Notes under the pieces: generated by a model | What the model was told of the DNA's origin: nothing | The model's input: the letters and a program-made list of their open reading frames with translations, nothing else | Databases searched by the model: none | Program-made: the position numbers and the translations under genes | DNA from: REEB509 sp049314555 | GTDB lineage: Bacteria > Pseudomonadota > Alphaproteobacteria > Caulobacterales > Aquidulcibacteraceae | Length of the DNA: 17,242 nucleotides | NCBI GenBank assembly: GCA_049314555.1 | Contig: JBMOEW010000047.1 | Coordinates: 1-17,242, forward strand | Reading direction: 5' to 3' | Shown here: positions 7,539-12,998 of the stretch, one piece after another | Position numbering within the stretch: the first letter of the stretch is position 1 | Layout of the letters: every line of letters begins with the position of its first letter

Positions 7539-7999
7539 GCCATGTTTGGGTCTCTGTCGTGATGGTGCCGTTTGATCCGGCTTCCGAGTTGGCCGGGTTT
7601 ACGGCGGGGTCTGCGGGAGCTGGGGCGGTGGCAAGCTTTACTGGGCTGTGCCGCGGCGAGAGCAAAGGCCTGCCTGTGCGGGCTTTGGTGCTCGAGTATT
7701 TCCCTGGTTTCACCGATGCCGAGATTTCGCGCATGGCGCTGGAGATCGCGGCCCGATTTGAGGTGGACGCGCTGCGCGTGGTACACCGAGCGGGCCGCGT
7801 GCTGCCTGGTGAGGCAATCGTTTTTGTGGCAGCAGCCAGCGCGCACCGGCGAGCGTCTTTCCAGGCGGTGGACTGTCTGATGGACTATTTGAAGACCGAC
7901 GCCCCCTTCTGGAAACAAGAAGAAAGCGATGGCGGTGCGGTCTGGGTGGAGCCTAGAGCCCAGGACCACCAAGACAAAGCAAGATGGGAGACCAAGTGA
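7535..7999 (+). CDS. moaE: Molybdopterin synthase catalytic subunit MoaE
   Basis: The 154-residue protein matches MoaE length. With MoaD it forms the synthase that adds two sulfurs to cyclic pyranopterin monophosphate. Visible family marks are FTGLCRGES (35-43) with Arg40, 'LVLEYFPGFTDAEISRM', HRAGRVLPGE (84-93), 'ASAHRRASFQA' and LKTDAPFWKQE (119-129), with Lys120 and Lys127 matching the active-site lysines of E. coli MoaE. The canonical 'YE.Y' element is EYF here. The ATG at 7535 overlaps the transporter stop (ATGA). An open frame extends upstream into the transporter gene, but family similarity begins here. The stop overlaps the moaB start (TGATG). Confidence 0.95.
   Translation: MSHVWVSVVMVPFDPASELAGFTAGSAGAGAVASFTGLCRGESKGLPVRALVLEYFPGFTDAEISRMALEIAARFEVDALRVVHRAGRVLPGEAIVFVAAASAHRRASFQAVDCLMDYLKTDAPFWKQEESDGGAVWVEPRAQDHQDKARWETK
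7986..7990 (+). promoter_or_regulatory. Ribosome binding site that favours the moaB start at 7999
   Basis: GGGAG lies 8 nt before the ATG at 7999, inside the end of moaE. The alternative in-frame ATG at 7984 has no comparable site. Confidence 0.6.
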
Positions 8000-8538
8000 T
8001 GCAGGTTGGCGGCGCGATCAAGGAAGACCTCCCCTTTAAGCCCGTGCGGATCGCGGTGTTGTCTGTTTCGGACACGCGCGACGAGGAAACCGACACCAGC
8101 GGCAAAACGATTTGCGAGCGCATCACGGGTGCGGGCCACAGCCTTGCGGCCAAAGCGATCGTGAAGGACGAGCGGGTGGCCATCCGGGCGCAGGTCTTGG
8201 CCTGGATCGAAGCCGGGACCGCTGACGCGATCATCACCACCGGTGGCACTGGGATCACCGGTCGCGATGTCACGCCAGAGGCATTGCGGCCGTTGTTCGA
8301 CAAGGAAATCGAAGGGTTTTCGGTCGTCTTCCATTTGGTGAGCTATCAAAGTGTGGGCCTCTCCACGTTGCAGAGTCGGGCGTGCGCTGGGATTATTGGC
8401 GGGGTGTTTGTGTTTTGCCTGCCCGGCTCCAATGGGGCGGTCAAAGACGGCTGGGACAAGGTGATCCGGTTCCAGCTCGATAGCCGCCATATGCCGTGCA
8501 ACATGGTGGAGTTGATGCCACGGCTCATGGAAGCCTAA
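7999..8538 (+). CDS. moaB: Molybdenum cofactor biosynthesis protein MoaB (MogA/MoaB family)
   Basis: The 179-residue protein has the MoCF/MogA-like fold. Members bind molybdopterin and, in MogA-type proteins, adenylylate it before metal insertion. Motifs are 'RIAVLSVSDTRDEETDTSG' near 17-35, TTGGTG (80-85), 'SYQSVGLSTLQSRACAG' (115-131) and FCLPGSNGAV (139-148). The order and spacing favour the MoaB branch over MogA. I prefer the ATG at 7999, which overlaps the moaE stop and has GGGAG 8 nt upstream; an ATG at 7984 would add five residues. It is the last clear Moco gene of the rightward operon. With moeA present and no separate mogA here, it probably supplies the adenylylation step, which is inference. 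The broken AHSA1-type gene follows after 42 bases. Confidence 0.94.
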   Translation: MQVGGAIKEDLPFKPVRIAVLSVSDTRDEETDTSGKTICERITGAGHSLAAKAIVKDERVAIRAQVLAWIEAGTADAIITTGGTGITGRDVTPEALRPLFDKEIEGFSVVFHLVSYQSVGLSTLQSRACAGIIGGVFVFCLPGSNGAVKDGWDKVIRFQLDSRHMPCNMVELMPRLMEA

Positions 8539-8580
8539 CGTCTTGGCCCTTTTCGGCCCCGTTTGAGCCTGGAGGCGATG

Positions 8581-9052
8581 ATGCGGGAAGAGGACGGCGC
8601 CTTGGAGATTTCTCGCTTGCTGCCGGTGTCGCGGGGGCAGCTTTGGCGGGCCTGGTGCGATCATCTGTTGCTGGCGCAATGGCGGTGCCCGAAGCCCTGG
8701 GCGAGCGAGGTGTTGGCGTTTGACCTGCGCCCGGGTGGTGCGTTCCACACGCTGATGCGCGGTCCCGACTTAGAAGAAAGCGACAACCCAGGCTGTTTTC
8801 TGGAAATCGTGCCACACGCCAAGATCGTTTGGACCACAACGATGACCGCCGGTTGGCGGCCCGCTTCGCCGTGGCTTGCCATCACAGCCGTTTTCACAAT
8901 GACCGATGAGGGCCAAGGCACGCGCTATGTGGCGCGGTGCCTGCACAAGGACGCCGAAGACTGCAAAAAAGCACGCGGACATGGGGTTTTCCGAGGGCTG
9001 GGGCGTTTGCATCACCCAACTGCAGGCGCTGGCGGAGACACTAGCGGACTGA
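8581..9052 (+). pseudogene. AHSA1/SRPBCC-domain protein, frameshifted
   Basis: The first part encodes an AHSA1-type SRPBCC domain: 'SRLLPVSRGQLWRAWCDHLLLAQW', 'FDLRPGGAFHTLMRGP', then 'TRYVARCLHKDAEDCKK'. At an A6 run (8965-8970) the frame changes. In the uninterrupted frame the protein runs on into unrelated sequence. Removing one A gives HADMGFSEGWGVCITQLQAL and a stop at 9050-9052, which is the conserved C-terminal helix of this family. The repaired product would be about 156 residues, normal for the family. Either the gene is recently inactivated, or the base is a sequencing or assembly error, or slippage on the A-run restores the protein. GGAGG at 8571-8575 lies before tandem ATGs at 8578 and 8581; I take the second for spacing. 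The family binds hydrophobic ligands or acts as a cochaperone, but no specific role can be read here. Confidence 0.8.
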
Positions 9053-9164
9053 AACCGGGCCGCGGCCAGCGTGTTCGCTGTGGCGTTCAGGTTGCTGGTC
9101 TGTCATGCTGGTTTCGCTCTGCGGTCGGTGATGGCGCGCGGCTTGGTTTTCACAGGGGCACAAC

Positions 9165-9776
9165 ATGTCGGAACGCAACGGTTTTTCGGTGTGGTCGTCC
9201 ACGATCGCAACGTGGGTCAGCATTTTTGGCGCAGCTGGCGGCGGCTATTTCGCCCTGAAGACCTACGACGAAGAAGTGGCGAAGATGGAAGACAGCCGGG
9301 TTGTGCAGACGTTCACGCTGTTTGAAATGTTCAACAGCGCCGAGCGGCTCGAAGCGCGCCAGCGCCTGTTTGACCACATCCAGAACGACGCCGAGCTGCG
9401 CGCCAACGATCTTTATGTGGTGGCCGATTTCTATGACGCGCTGCAAATCTGCGTGAACCGAAACTTGTGCGACCGGGATTTGTCGGTGCGCCTGTTCCAG
9501 TCTTATGCCGTGCCCTTCTGGAACGGCATGGAAGAGGTGATCGTGAACTCACGCACGGCCAGCGACCCGCATTTCGGTGGCGGACTGCAATGGATGGCGG
9601 GCCTGCCGGTGCCGGAGCGCGACATGGCCGGGGGACCGACTGAGGAAGCACCGGCTGCGATCGCTTCGGAAGCGCAACCGGCCGCGCCAGAAGCGCCGGT
9701 GGTTGAAGAAGCACCCGCCAGCAGCGCTGCGACCGATACGTCTGCTGTGCCACAAGACCCCGCGACCACGCCCTAA
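9165..9776 (+). CDS. Hypothetical membrane-anchored protein (DUF4760-like layout)
   Basis: I do not recognise this 203-residue protein with certainty. It has one N-terminal membrane segment (about residues 11-30, 'STIATWVSIFGAAGGGYFAL'), then a charged region and a helical domain (about 45-135) with 'YVVADFYDALQICVNRNLCDRDLSVRLFQ'. The layout resembles proteins annotated DUF4760, where a short anchor precedes a helical domain. Cys96 and Cys102 lie close together. The C-terminal 45 residues are low-complexity, rich in Ala, Pro, Glu and Ser, like a flexible linker or wall-spanning tail. The ATG at 9165 follows a weak GGGG site. The gene stands alone between the broken AHSA1 gene and the lipoprotein gene. 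No function is assigned. Confidence 0.75.
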   Translation: MSERNGFSVWSSTIATWVSIFGAAGGGYFALKTYDEEVAKMEDSRVVQTFTLFEMFNSAERLEARQRLFDHIQNDAELRANDLYVVADFYDALQICVNRNLCDRDLSVRLFQSYAVPFWNGMEEVIVNSRTASDPHFGGGLQWMAGLPVPERDMAGGPTEEAPAAIASEAQPAAPEAPVVEEAPASSAATDTSAVPQDPATTP

Positions 9777-9811
9777 CCGATCGGGTGAGGTGCCATTTTC
9801 AGACCCCTTCC

Positions 9812-9840
9812 AGGTGCTGGCGGTTTACCTGCCAGCGCCT
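9812..9840 (+). terminator. Terminator-like hairpin after the membrane-anchored protein gene
   Basis: A 12-bp stem (9812-9823 with 9829-9840, two G-T wobbles) encloses a 5-base loop, 36 bases downstream of the stop codon. No T-run follows, so it may be a 3'-end stabiliser or pause site rather than a classical intrinsic terminator. Confidence 0.45.
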
Positions 9841-9855
9841 CTCGCCTGCATCGCC

Positions 9856-9898
9856 GCGCAGCAATTTGGGCAGCGCAGCAATTTGGGCAGCGCAGCAA
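9856..9898. repeat. 17-bp tandem repeat, 2.5 copies
   Basis: The unit GCGCAGCAATTTGGGCA occurs at 9856-9872 and 9873-9889 without mismatch, then a 9-base partial copy follows. It lies in the 237-base spacer before the lipoprotein gene. The number 17 is not a multiple of three and no reading frame is conserved, so it looks non-coding. Confidence 0.85.
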
Positions 9899-10000
9899 AC
9901 TAGACAGTTTCGCGCCATCGTAATTGCGTGGCCGGAATTGAACGCGATTTTGGGACGAATGAGTGGGTGTTAACGCTGTTTGCTTGGATAAAGGCACCTT

Positions 10001-10008
10001 GGGGAGGA
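10001..10008 (+). promoter_or_regulatory. Ribosome binding site that fixes the lipoprotein start
   Basis: GGGGAGGA lies 5 nt before the ATG at 10014. This rules out the upstream in-frame start at 9963, which would also place the signal peptide internally. Confidence 0.8.
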
Positions 10009-10013
10009 TTGCG

Positions 10014-10442
10014 ATGCGCTCTGTTTTGGCCAGTTTGATCATTTTGGCTTTGGCCGGTTGCAGCGCACCTGCCCCTGAGGTGCCAGAGGCCCCGGTGGAG
10101 CACGCGGCGGCTGTGGCTGCGGAAAACGCCGCGCCCACCGGCAACGACCTCACCAGCATCGCCGGCGAATGGGGCACGACACCGGAAGCCTGCGCTGATC
10201 CAAACAAGGTTGGCACTCTGGAAGTGAGCGCGACGAACCTGCGGGTTGCCATGGGCAACCGGGAGATCTCCAGCGTCACCTGGACGGGCGAAACCGTGGC
10301 GATCGTGTCGCACTTTGAGGGCGAAGCTGCGATTGCCGGCTCCTATGTCACCCATACGCTGGCGCATGACGCAGCCGCCGGCACGCTAACCTGGACGGAT
10401 CATCCGCGCGGCGACCCGCAGGTGTATCGCCGCTGCACGTGA
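10014..10442 (+). CDS. Small lipoprotein of unknown function
   Basis: The 142-residue protein begins with a short lipoprotein signal peptide, MRSVLASLIILALAGC. The lipobox is LAGC with Cys16 as the lipidated residue. Ser follows at +2, so Lol sorting to the outer membrane is likely. A Pro/Glu/Ala-rich linker (17-45) leads to a small globular domain (about 47-142) containing 'IAGEWGTTPEAC' and 'TWTGETVAIVSHFEG', with a C-terminal 'VYRRCT'. Cys60 and Cys141 could form a disulfide tying the two ends of the domain. The domain resembles the many small 'G.W..' beta-rich lipoproteins of alphaproteobacteria, but I cannot name a family. The start is fixed by a strong ribosome site, and a terminator-like hairpin follows the gene. 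Confidence 0.88.
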   Translation: MRSVLASLIILALAGCSAPAPEVPEAPVEHAAAVAAENAAPTGNDLTSIAGEWGTTPEACADPNKVGTLEVSATNLRVAMGNREISSVTWTGETVAIVSHFEGEAAIAGSYVTHTLAHDAAAGTLTWTDHPRGDPQVYRRCT

Positions 10443-10484
10443 GGCCGGCTGCAGCACACCGAAACAAATTGCGTTCTCTTCTGG

Positions 10485-10514
10485 GGCGGCGTGCGGTTTA
10501 CGCGCGCCGCCTTT
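10485..10514 (+). terminator. Probable intrinsic terminator after the lipoprotein gene
   Basis: An 11-bp GC-rich stem (10485-10495 with 10501-10511, one G-U pair) with loop GTTTA is followed by TTTGTGCTT. It lies 43 bases after the lipoprotein stop and 53 bases before gap. The T-tract is weak. Confidence 0.6.
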
Positions 10515-10552
10515 GTGCTTACACCGCAGCGCAACATATCATTTCAGGTGCT

Positions 10553-10558
10553 AAGGAG
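10553..10558 (+). promoter_or_regulatory. Ribosome binding site of gap
   Basis: AAGGAG with an 8-nt spacer to the ATG at 10567, close to consensus and fitting a highly expressed gene. Confidence 0.85.
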
Positions 10559-10566
10559 TTTCGGCG

Positions 10567-11574
10567 ATGGCAGTGAAGGTGGCGATCAACGGGTTCGGTC
10601 GAATCGGACGCAATGTGCTGCGGGCGCTTTATGAAGCGGGCCGCACCGACGTGCAGGTTGTGGCGATCAACGATCTGGGACCGGTCGAGACCAACGCGCA
10701 CCTGTTGCGGTTTGACAGTGTGCATGGGCGCTTCCCCGGCGAGGTGAAGGTCGACGGCGATTACATCATCGTCAATGGCGACAAGATCCGCGTGACCGCG
10801 ATTAAGAGCCCGGCGGAGCTGCCGCACAAAGACTTGGGCGTGGATATCGCGCTGGAGTGCACTGGCATTTTCACCGCCCGGGACAAGGCCGCTGCCCATT
10901 TGGAAGCTGGTGCCAAGCGAGTGATCGTGTCTGCGCCGGCCGATGGGGCTGACCTTACGGTGGTCTACGGGGTGAACCACGACAAGCTGACGAAGGACCA
11001 TATCGTCATCTCCAATGCGTCGTGCACCACGAACTGCCTGGCGCCAGTGGCGAAGGTGCTGAATGACACGATCGGCATCGACAAAGGGATGATGACCACG
11101 ATCCATTCGTACACCAACGACCAGCCGTCGCTGGACCAGATGCACAAGGATCTTTATCGGGCGCGGGCGGCGGCCTTGAGCATGATCCCGACCTCGACCG
11201 GGGCTGCCAAAGCGGTTGGCCTGGTGTTGCCAGAGCTGAAGGGCCGGTTGGACGGGTTTGCGATGCGGGTGCCGACGCCGAACGTTTCAGTGGTGGATTT
11301 GAAGTTCATCGCCAAGCGCGCGACCAGCGTGCAAGAGATCAACGACGCGATCAAAAGCGCAGCCGATGGCCCGATGAAGGGCGTGCTTGGCTATACAACC
11401 GCGCCAAACGTTTCGAGCGACTTCAACCACGACCCGCACTCGTCGATTTTCCACATGGACCAAACCAAGGTTATGGACGCCACGTTCTGCTCGATCCTCA
11501 CGTGGTATGACAACGAGTGGGGCTTCTCTAACCGCATGCTGGACACCAGCGTGGCGATGGCGAAGCTTATTTGA
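10567..11574 (+). CDS. gap: Type I glyceraldehyde-3-phosphate dehydrogenase
   Basis: The 335-residue enzyme catalyses NAD-dependent oxidation and phosphorylation of glyceraldehyde 3-phosphate, in glycolysis or in reverse. The N-terminal Rossmann motif is INGFGRIGR (7-15), with 'AINDLGP' at 33-39, where Asp36 suggests NAD preference. The active-site signature SNASCTTNCLAP (149-160) contains Cys153, with His180 as general base in 'TTIHSYTNDQ'. The phosphate-site region 'PTSTGAAKAVGLVLPELKG' and the C-terminal 'WYDNEWGFSNRM' are intact. The sequence type, including 'NAHLLRFDSVHGRFPGEV', is typical of alphaproteobacterial Gap. A strong ribosome site precedes it and a terminator-like hairpin lies upstream, so it is probably transcribed from its own promoter. 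pgk lies downstream but is separated by two unrelated genes and long spacers. Confidence 0.98.
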   Translation: MAVKVAINGFGRIGRNVLRALYEAGRTDVQVVAINDLGPVETNAHLLRFDSVHGRFPGEVKVDGDYIIVNGDKIRVTAIKSPAELPHKDLGVDIALECTGIFTARDKAAAHLEAGAKRVIVSAPADGADLTVVYGVNHDKLTKDHIVISNASCTTNCLAPVAKVLNDTIGIDKGMMTTIHSYTNDQPSLDQMHKDLYRARAAALSMIPTSTGAAKAVGLVLPELKGRLDGFAMRVPTPNVSVVDLKFIAKRATSVQEINDAIKSAADGPMKGVLGYTTAPNVSSDFNHDPHSSIFHMDQTKVMDATFCSILTWYDNEWGFSNRMLDTSVAMAKLI

Positions 11575-11620
11575 CGTAGTCTTGGCCTTCACGCCCAACG
11601 AAAACCTGGGGTGAGCCGCG

Positions 11621-11777
11621 GGCGCGTCCACGCATTGTTGTGGGCTGTACTTCACCCGTTAAACCGAACATTGGACCGCGGGCCTGCAGGCCCGCATAGG
11701 TTCTGGCGGGCCTGAAGGCCCGCGGTCCAGCTTGTTGGCGCGTCCACGCCTGGTTGCGGGCTGTTGTGAACTCGTTA
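11621..11777. repeat. Imperfect 41-bp direct repeats flanking the gap-side palindrome
   Basis: Segments 11621-11661 and 11737-11777 begin with the same 13 bases, GGCGCGTCCACGC, and stay alignable without gaps over 41 bases at about 33 matches by eye. They flank the large palindrome on both sides, 116 bases apart. The arrangement suggests a duplicated intergenic repeat unit. Confidence 0.7.
11673..11728. repeat. Large GC-rich inverted repeat (REP-like hairpin) downstream of gap
   Basis: Two 23-base arms, 11673-11695 and 11706-11728, are complementary except at one position and are separated by a 10-base loop. Each arm also contains its own smaller palindrome around GGGCCTGCAGGCCC or GGGCCTGAAGGCCC. 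No T-run follows. The element could end or stabilise the gap transcript, or be a dispersed REP-type repeat. The rest of the 299-base gap-to-DUF1993 spacer shows no gene. Confidence 0.85.
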
Positions 11778-11873
11778 TGTCCAGCTTAACCCGTCCTGCC
11801 AAAGTCATTGCCCCGAAGCTTGAGAAGGCTTAACCCCGGCGACCATAAGCCACCTCCGGGAGCCCTATCGCCC

Positions 11874-12374
11874 ATGTCCCTCGCCGCTGCCTCATTGGAC
11901 GTTTTCACCCGCCAGCTCGCCGCGCTTGACGCGATCCTGGACAAGCTCGCCGCCCACTGCGAAGCGGGCAAGATCGATCCGGCCGCTTTCCTCGACGCGC
12001 GCCTGTTTCCCGATATGTTTGGGCTGACGCGCCAGGTGCAAATGACCTGCGACTTCGCCAAAATTGCAAGCGCCAGGCTTGCCGGGATCGAGCCGCCATC
12101 GCACCCAGATACCGAAAACACGATCCCAATGCTGAAAGAGCGGATCGGCAAGGTGTTGGCGCTCGTTGCGAGCCTTGATCGGGCAGCGGTCGATGCGGCA
12201 GCGGACAAGCCTGTGACTTTCCGCACCGGTCCCGACAGCTCCATGACGCTGCCCGGGTCAGCATATTTGAACGGCTTTATCCTGCCGAATTTCTACTTCC
12301 ATCTGACGACGGCTTTCGCGCTGTTGCGTCACAACGGCTTGGCCATCGGCAAGCGCGATTTCATGGGTGTATGA
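11874..12374 (+). CDS. DUF1993 family protein
   Basis: The 166-residue protein matches DUF1993 in length and layout. This is an alpha-helical family related to the DinB/YfiT fold, with no firmly established role. Seen in order are an N-terminal helix 'VFTRQLAALDAILDKL', the conserved 'DARLFPDMFGLTRQVQMTCDFAK' block (41-63), 'ARLAGIEPP' (67-75), and the strongly conserved end PNFYFHLTTAFALLRHNG (138-155) followed by 'GKRDFMG'. The DinB-like fold often binds metal through His residues; His143 and His153 are candidates. I start at the ATG at 11874, after GGGAG and where family similarity begins; an upstream start at 11808 would add an unconserved Pro/Arg-rich 22 residues. The stop overlaps the next gene (ATGA), so the two are co-translated. 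Confidence 0.92.
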   Translation: MSLAAASLDVFTRQLAALDAILDKLAAHCEAGKIDPAAFLDARLFPDMFGLTRQVQMTCDFAKIASARLAGIEPPSHPDTENTIPMLKERIGKVLALVASLDRAAVDAAADKPVTFRTGPDSSMTLPGSAYLNGFILPNFYFHLTTAFALLRHNGLAIGKRDFMGV

Positions 12375-12754
12375 TGAGTGCTTTCCACGCCCCCTATCAC
12401 GCTGCGGCGCTGGCAAAGGATGCAGATGCCATTTTGGCCTGCATGACCGACACCATCAGGATGCATAGCCCCACGAAGATGACCCCGTTTGAGGGCAAAG
12501 TGATCGTGCGGTTCTTGTTTGGGCACCTGATGGAGGTGCTTGAGGACTTTCAGTTCACCACGATCGTTGAAGACAATGGCACGGCTGTGATGTTTTTCAC
12601 CTGCACCATCGGGGGGCGGCCTGCTGAGGGCTGCGATGTCTTGACGTTCGATGGCGATGGCCAAATCGCTGAGTTCAAAGTCTTGATCAGACCGTTGAAG
12701 GCTTTGGAACGGCTCAACGAGATCATGGGCGAACGGCTCAAGGCGTTTCAATAA
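12371..12754 (+). CDS. SnoaL/NTF2-like domain protein
   Basis: The 127-residue protein has the cone-shaped NTF2-like fold pattern. An N-terminal helical part contains 'YHAAALAKDADAILACMTDTIRMHSP'. It is followed by 'FEGKVIVRFLFGHLMEVLEDFQF' and beta strands with 'AVMFFTCTIGGRPAEGCDVLTFDGDGQIAEFKVLIRP'. This strand and 'G.I.E' pattern is typical of SnoaL-like proteins, which range from isomerases to ligand-binding proteins without catalysis. The start overlaps the DUF1993 stop; two ATGs in tandem (12371 and 12374) are possible. It forms a two-gene unit with DUF1993 between gap and pgk. The reaction, if any, cannot be inferred. Confidence 0.85.
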   Translation: MMSAFHAPYHAAALAKDADAILACMTDTIRMHSPTKMTPFEGKVIVRFLFGHLMEVLEDFQFTTIVEDNGTAVMFFTCTIGGRPAEGCDVLTFDGDGQIAEFKVLIRPLKALERLNEIMGERLKAFQ

Positions 12755-12809
12755 CCCACCGCCGACGTAGCCTTGCGCATTTTCAACAAAAGTGTAGTTG
12801 CGGTTTTGT

Positions 12810-12823
12810 GTCCGGAAATGGAC
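12810..12823. promoter_or_regulatory. Short interrupted palindrome upstream of pgk
   Basis: GTCC and GGAC are separated by six bases (GGAAAT) in an AT-richer stretch of the SnoaL-pgk spacer. It is compatible with an operator half-site pair but is short enough to be chance. Confidence 0.25.
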
Positions 12824-12837
12824 TAAATCAAAAGCTT

Positions 12838-12887
12838 AGACCGCTTTCGGGCGGGAAACCGAACTCCACTTTCCCTGAAAGCGGTCT
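12838..12887. repeat. Nested inverted repeat between the SnoaL-like gene and pgk
   Basis: Perfect 11-base arms AGACCGCTTTC (12838-12848) and GAAAGCGGTCT (12877-12887) enclose a second inverted repeat, GGGAAA (12853-12858) with TTTCCC (12870-12875). The structure lies 83 bases after the SnoaL-like stop and 111 bases before pgk. No T-run follows it. It could be a terminator-like 3' structure, part of the pgk leader, or a dispersed repeat. I see no gene in the 244-base spacer. Confidence 0.8.
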
Positions 12888-12988
12888 CAGATGCCATCGA
12901 AGCGTTTGATTACTTTTAGGGGTAGCCCGTGGCGAGCGCGGGGTTGAAAGGCGTCGCGAGCGGGGCTTTATGGCGAGCAACTGATTGC

Positions 12989-12993
12989 AGGAG
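12989..12993 (+). promoter_or_regulatory. Ribosome binding site of pgk
   Basis: AGGAG with a 5-nt spacer to the ATG at 12999. It confirms this start. Confidence 0.8.
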
Positions 12994-12998
12994 ACTTT

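Noticed and set aside
8965..8971. dnaX-like programmed -1 frameshift heptamer (A AAA AAG) in the AHSA1-domain gene
   Set aside because: The bases match, but the zero-frame phase is AAA AAA G, not A AAA AAG, and restoring the conserved end needs a +1 shift (loss of one A), not -1.
9071..9325. 84-residue rightward open frame overlapping the start of the membrane-anchored protein gene
   Set aside because: It has no recognisable domain or ribosome site and overlaps a better-supported gene in another frame.
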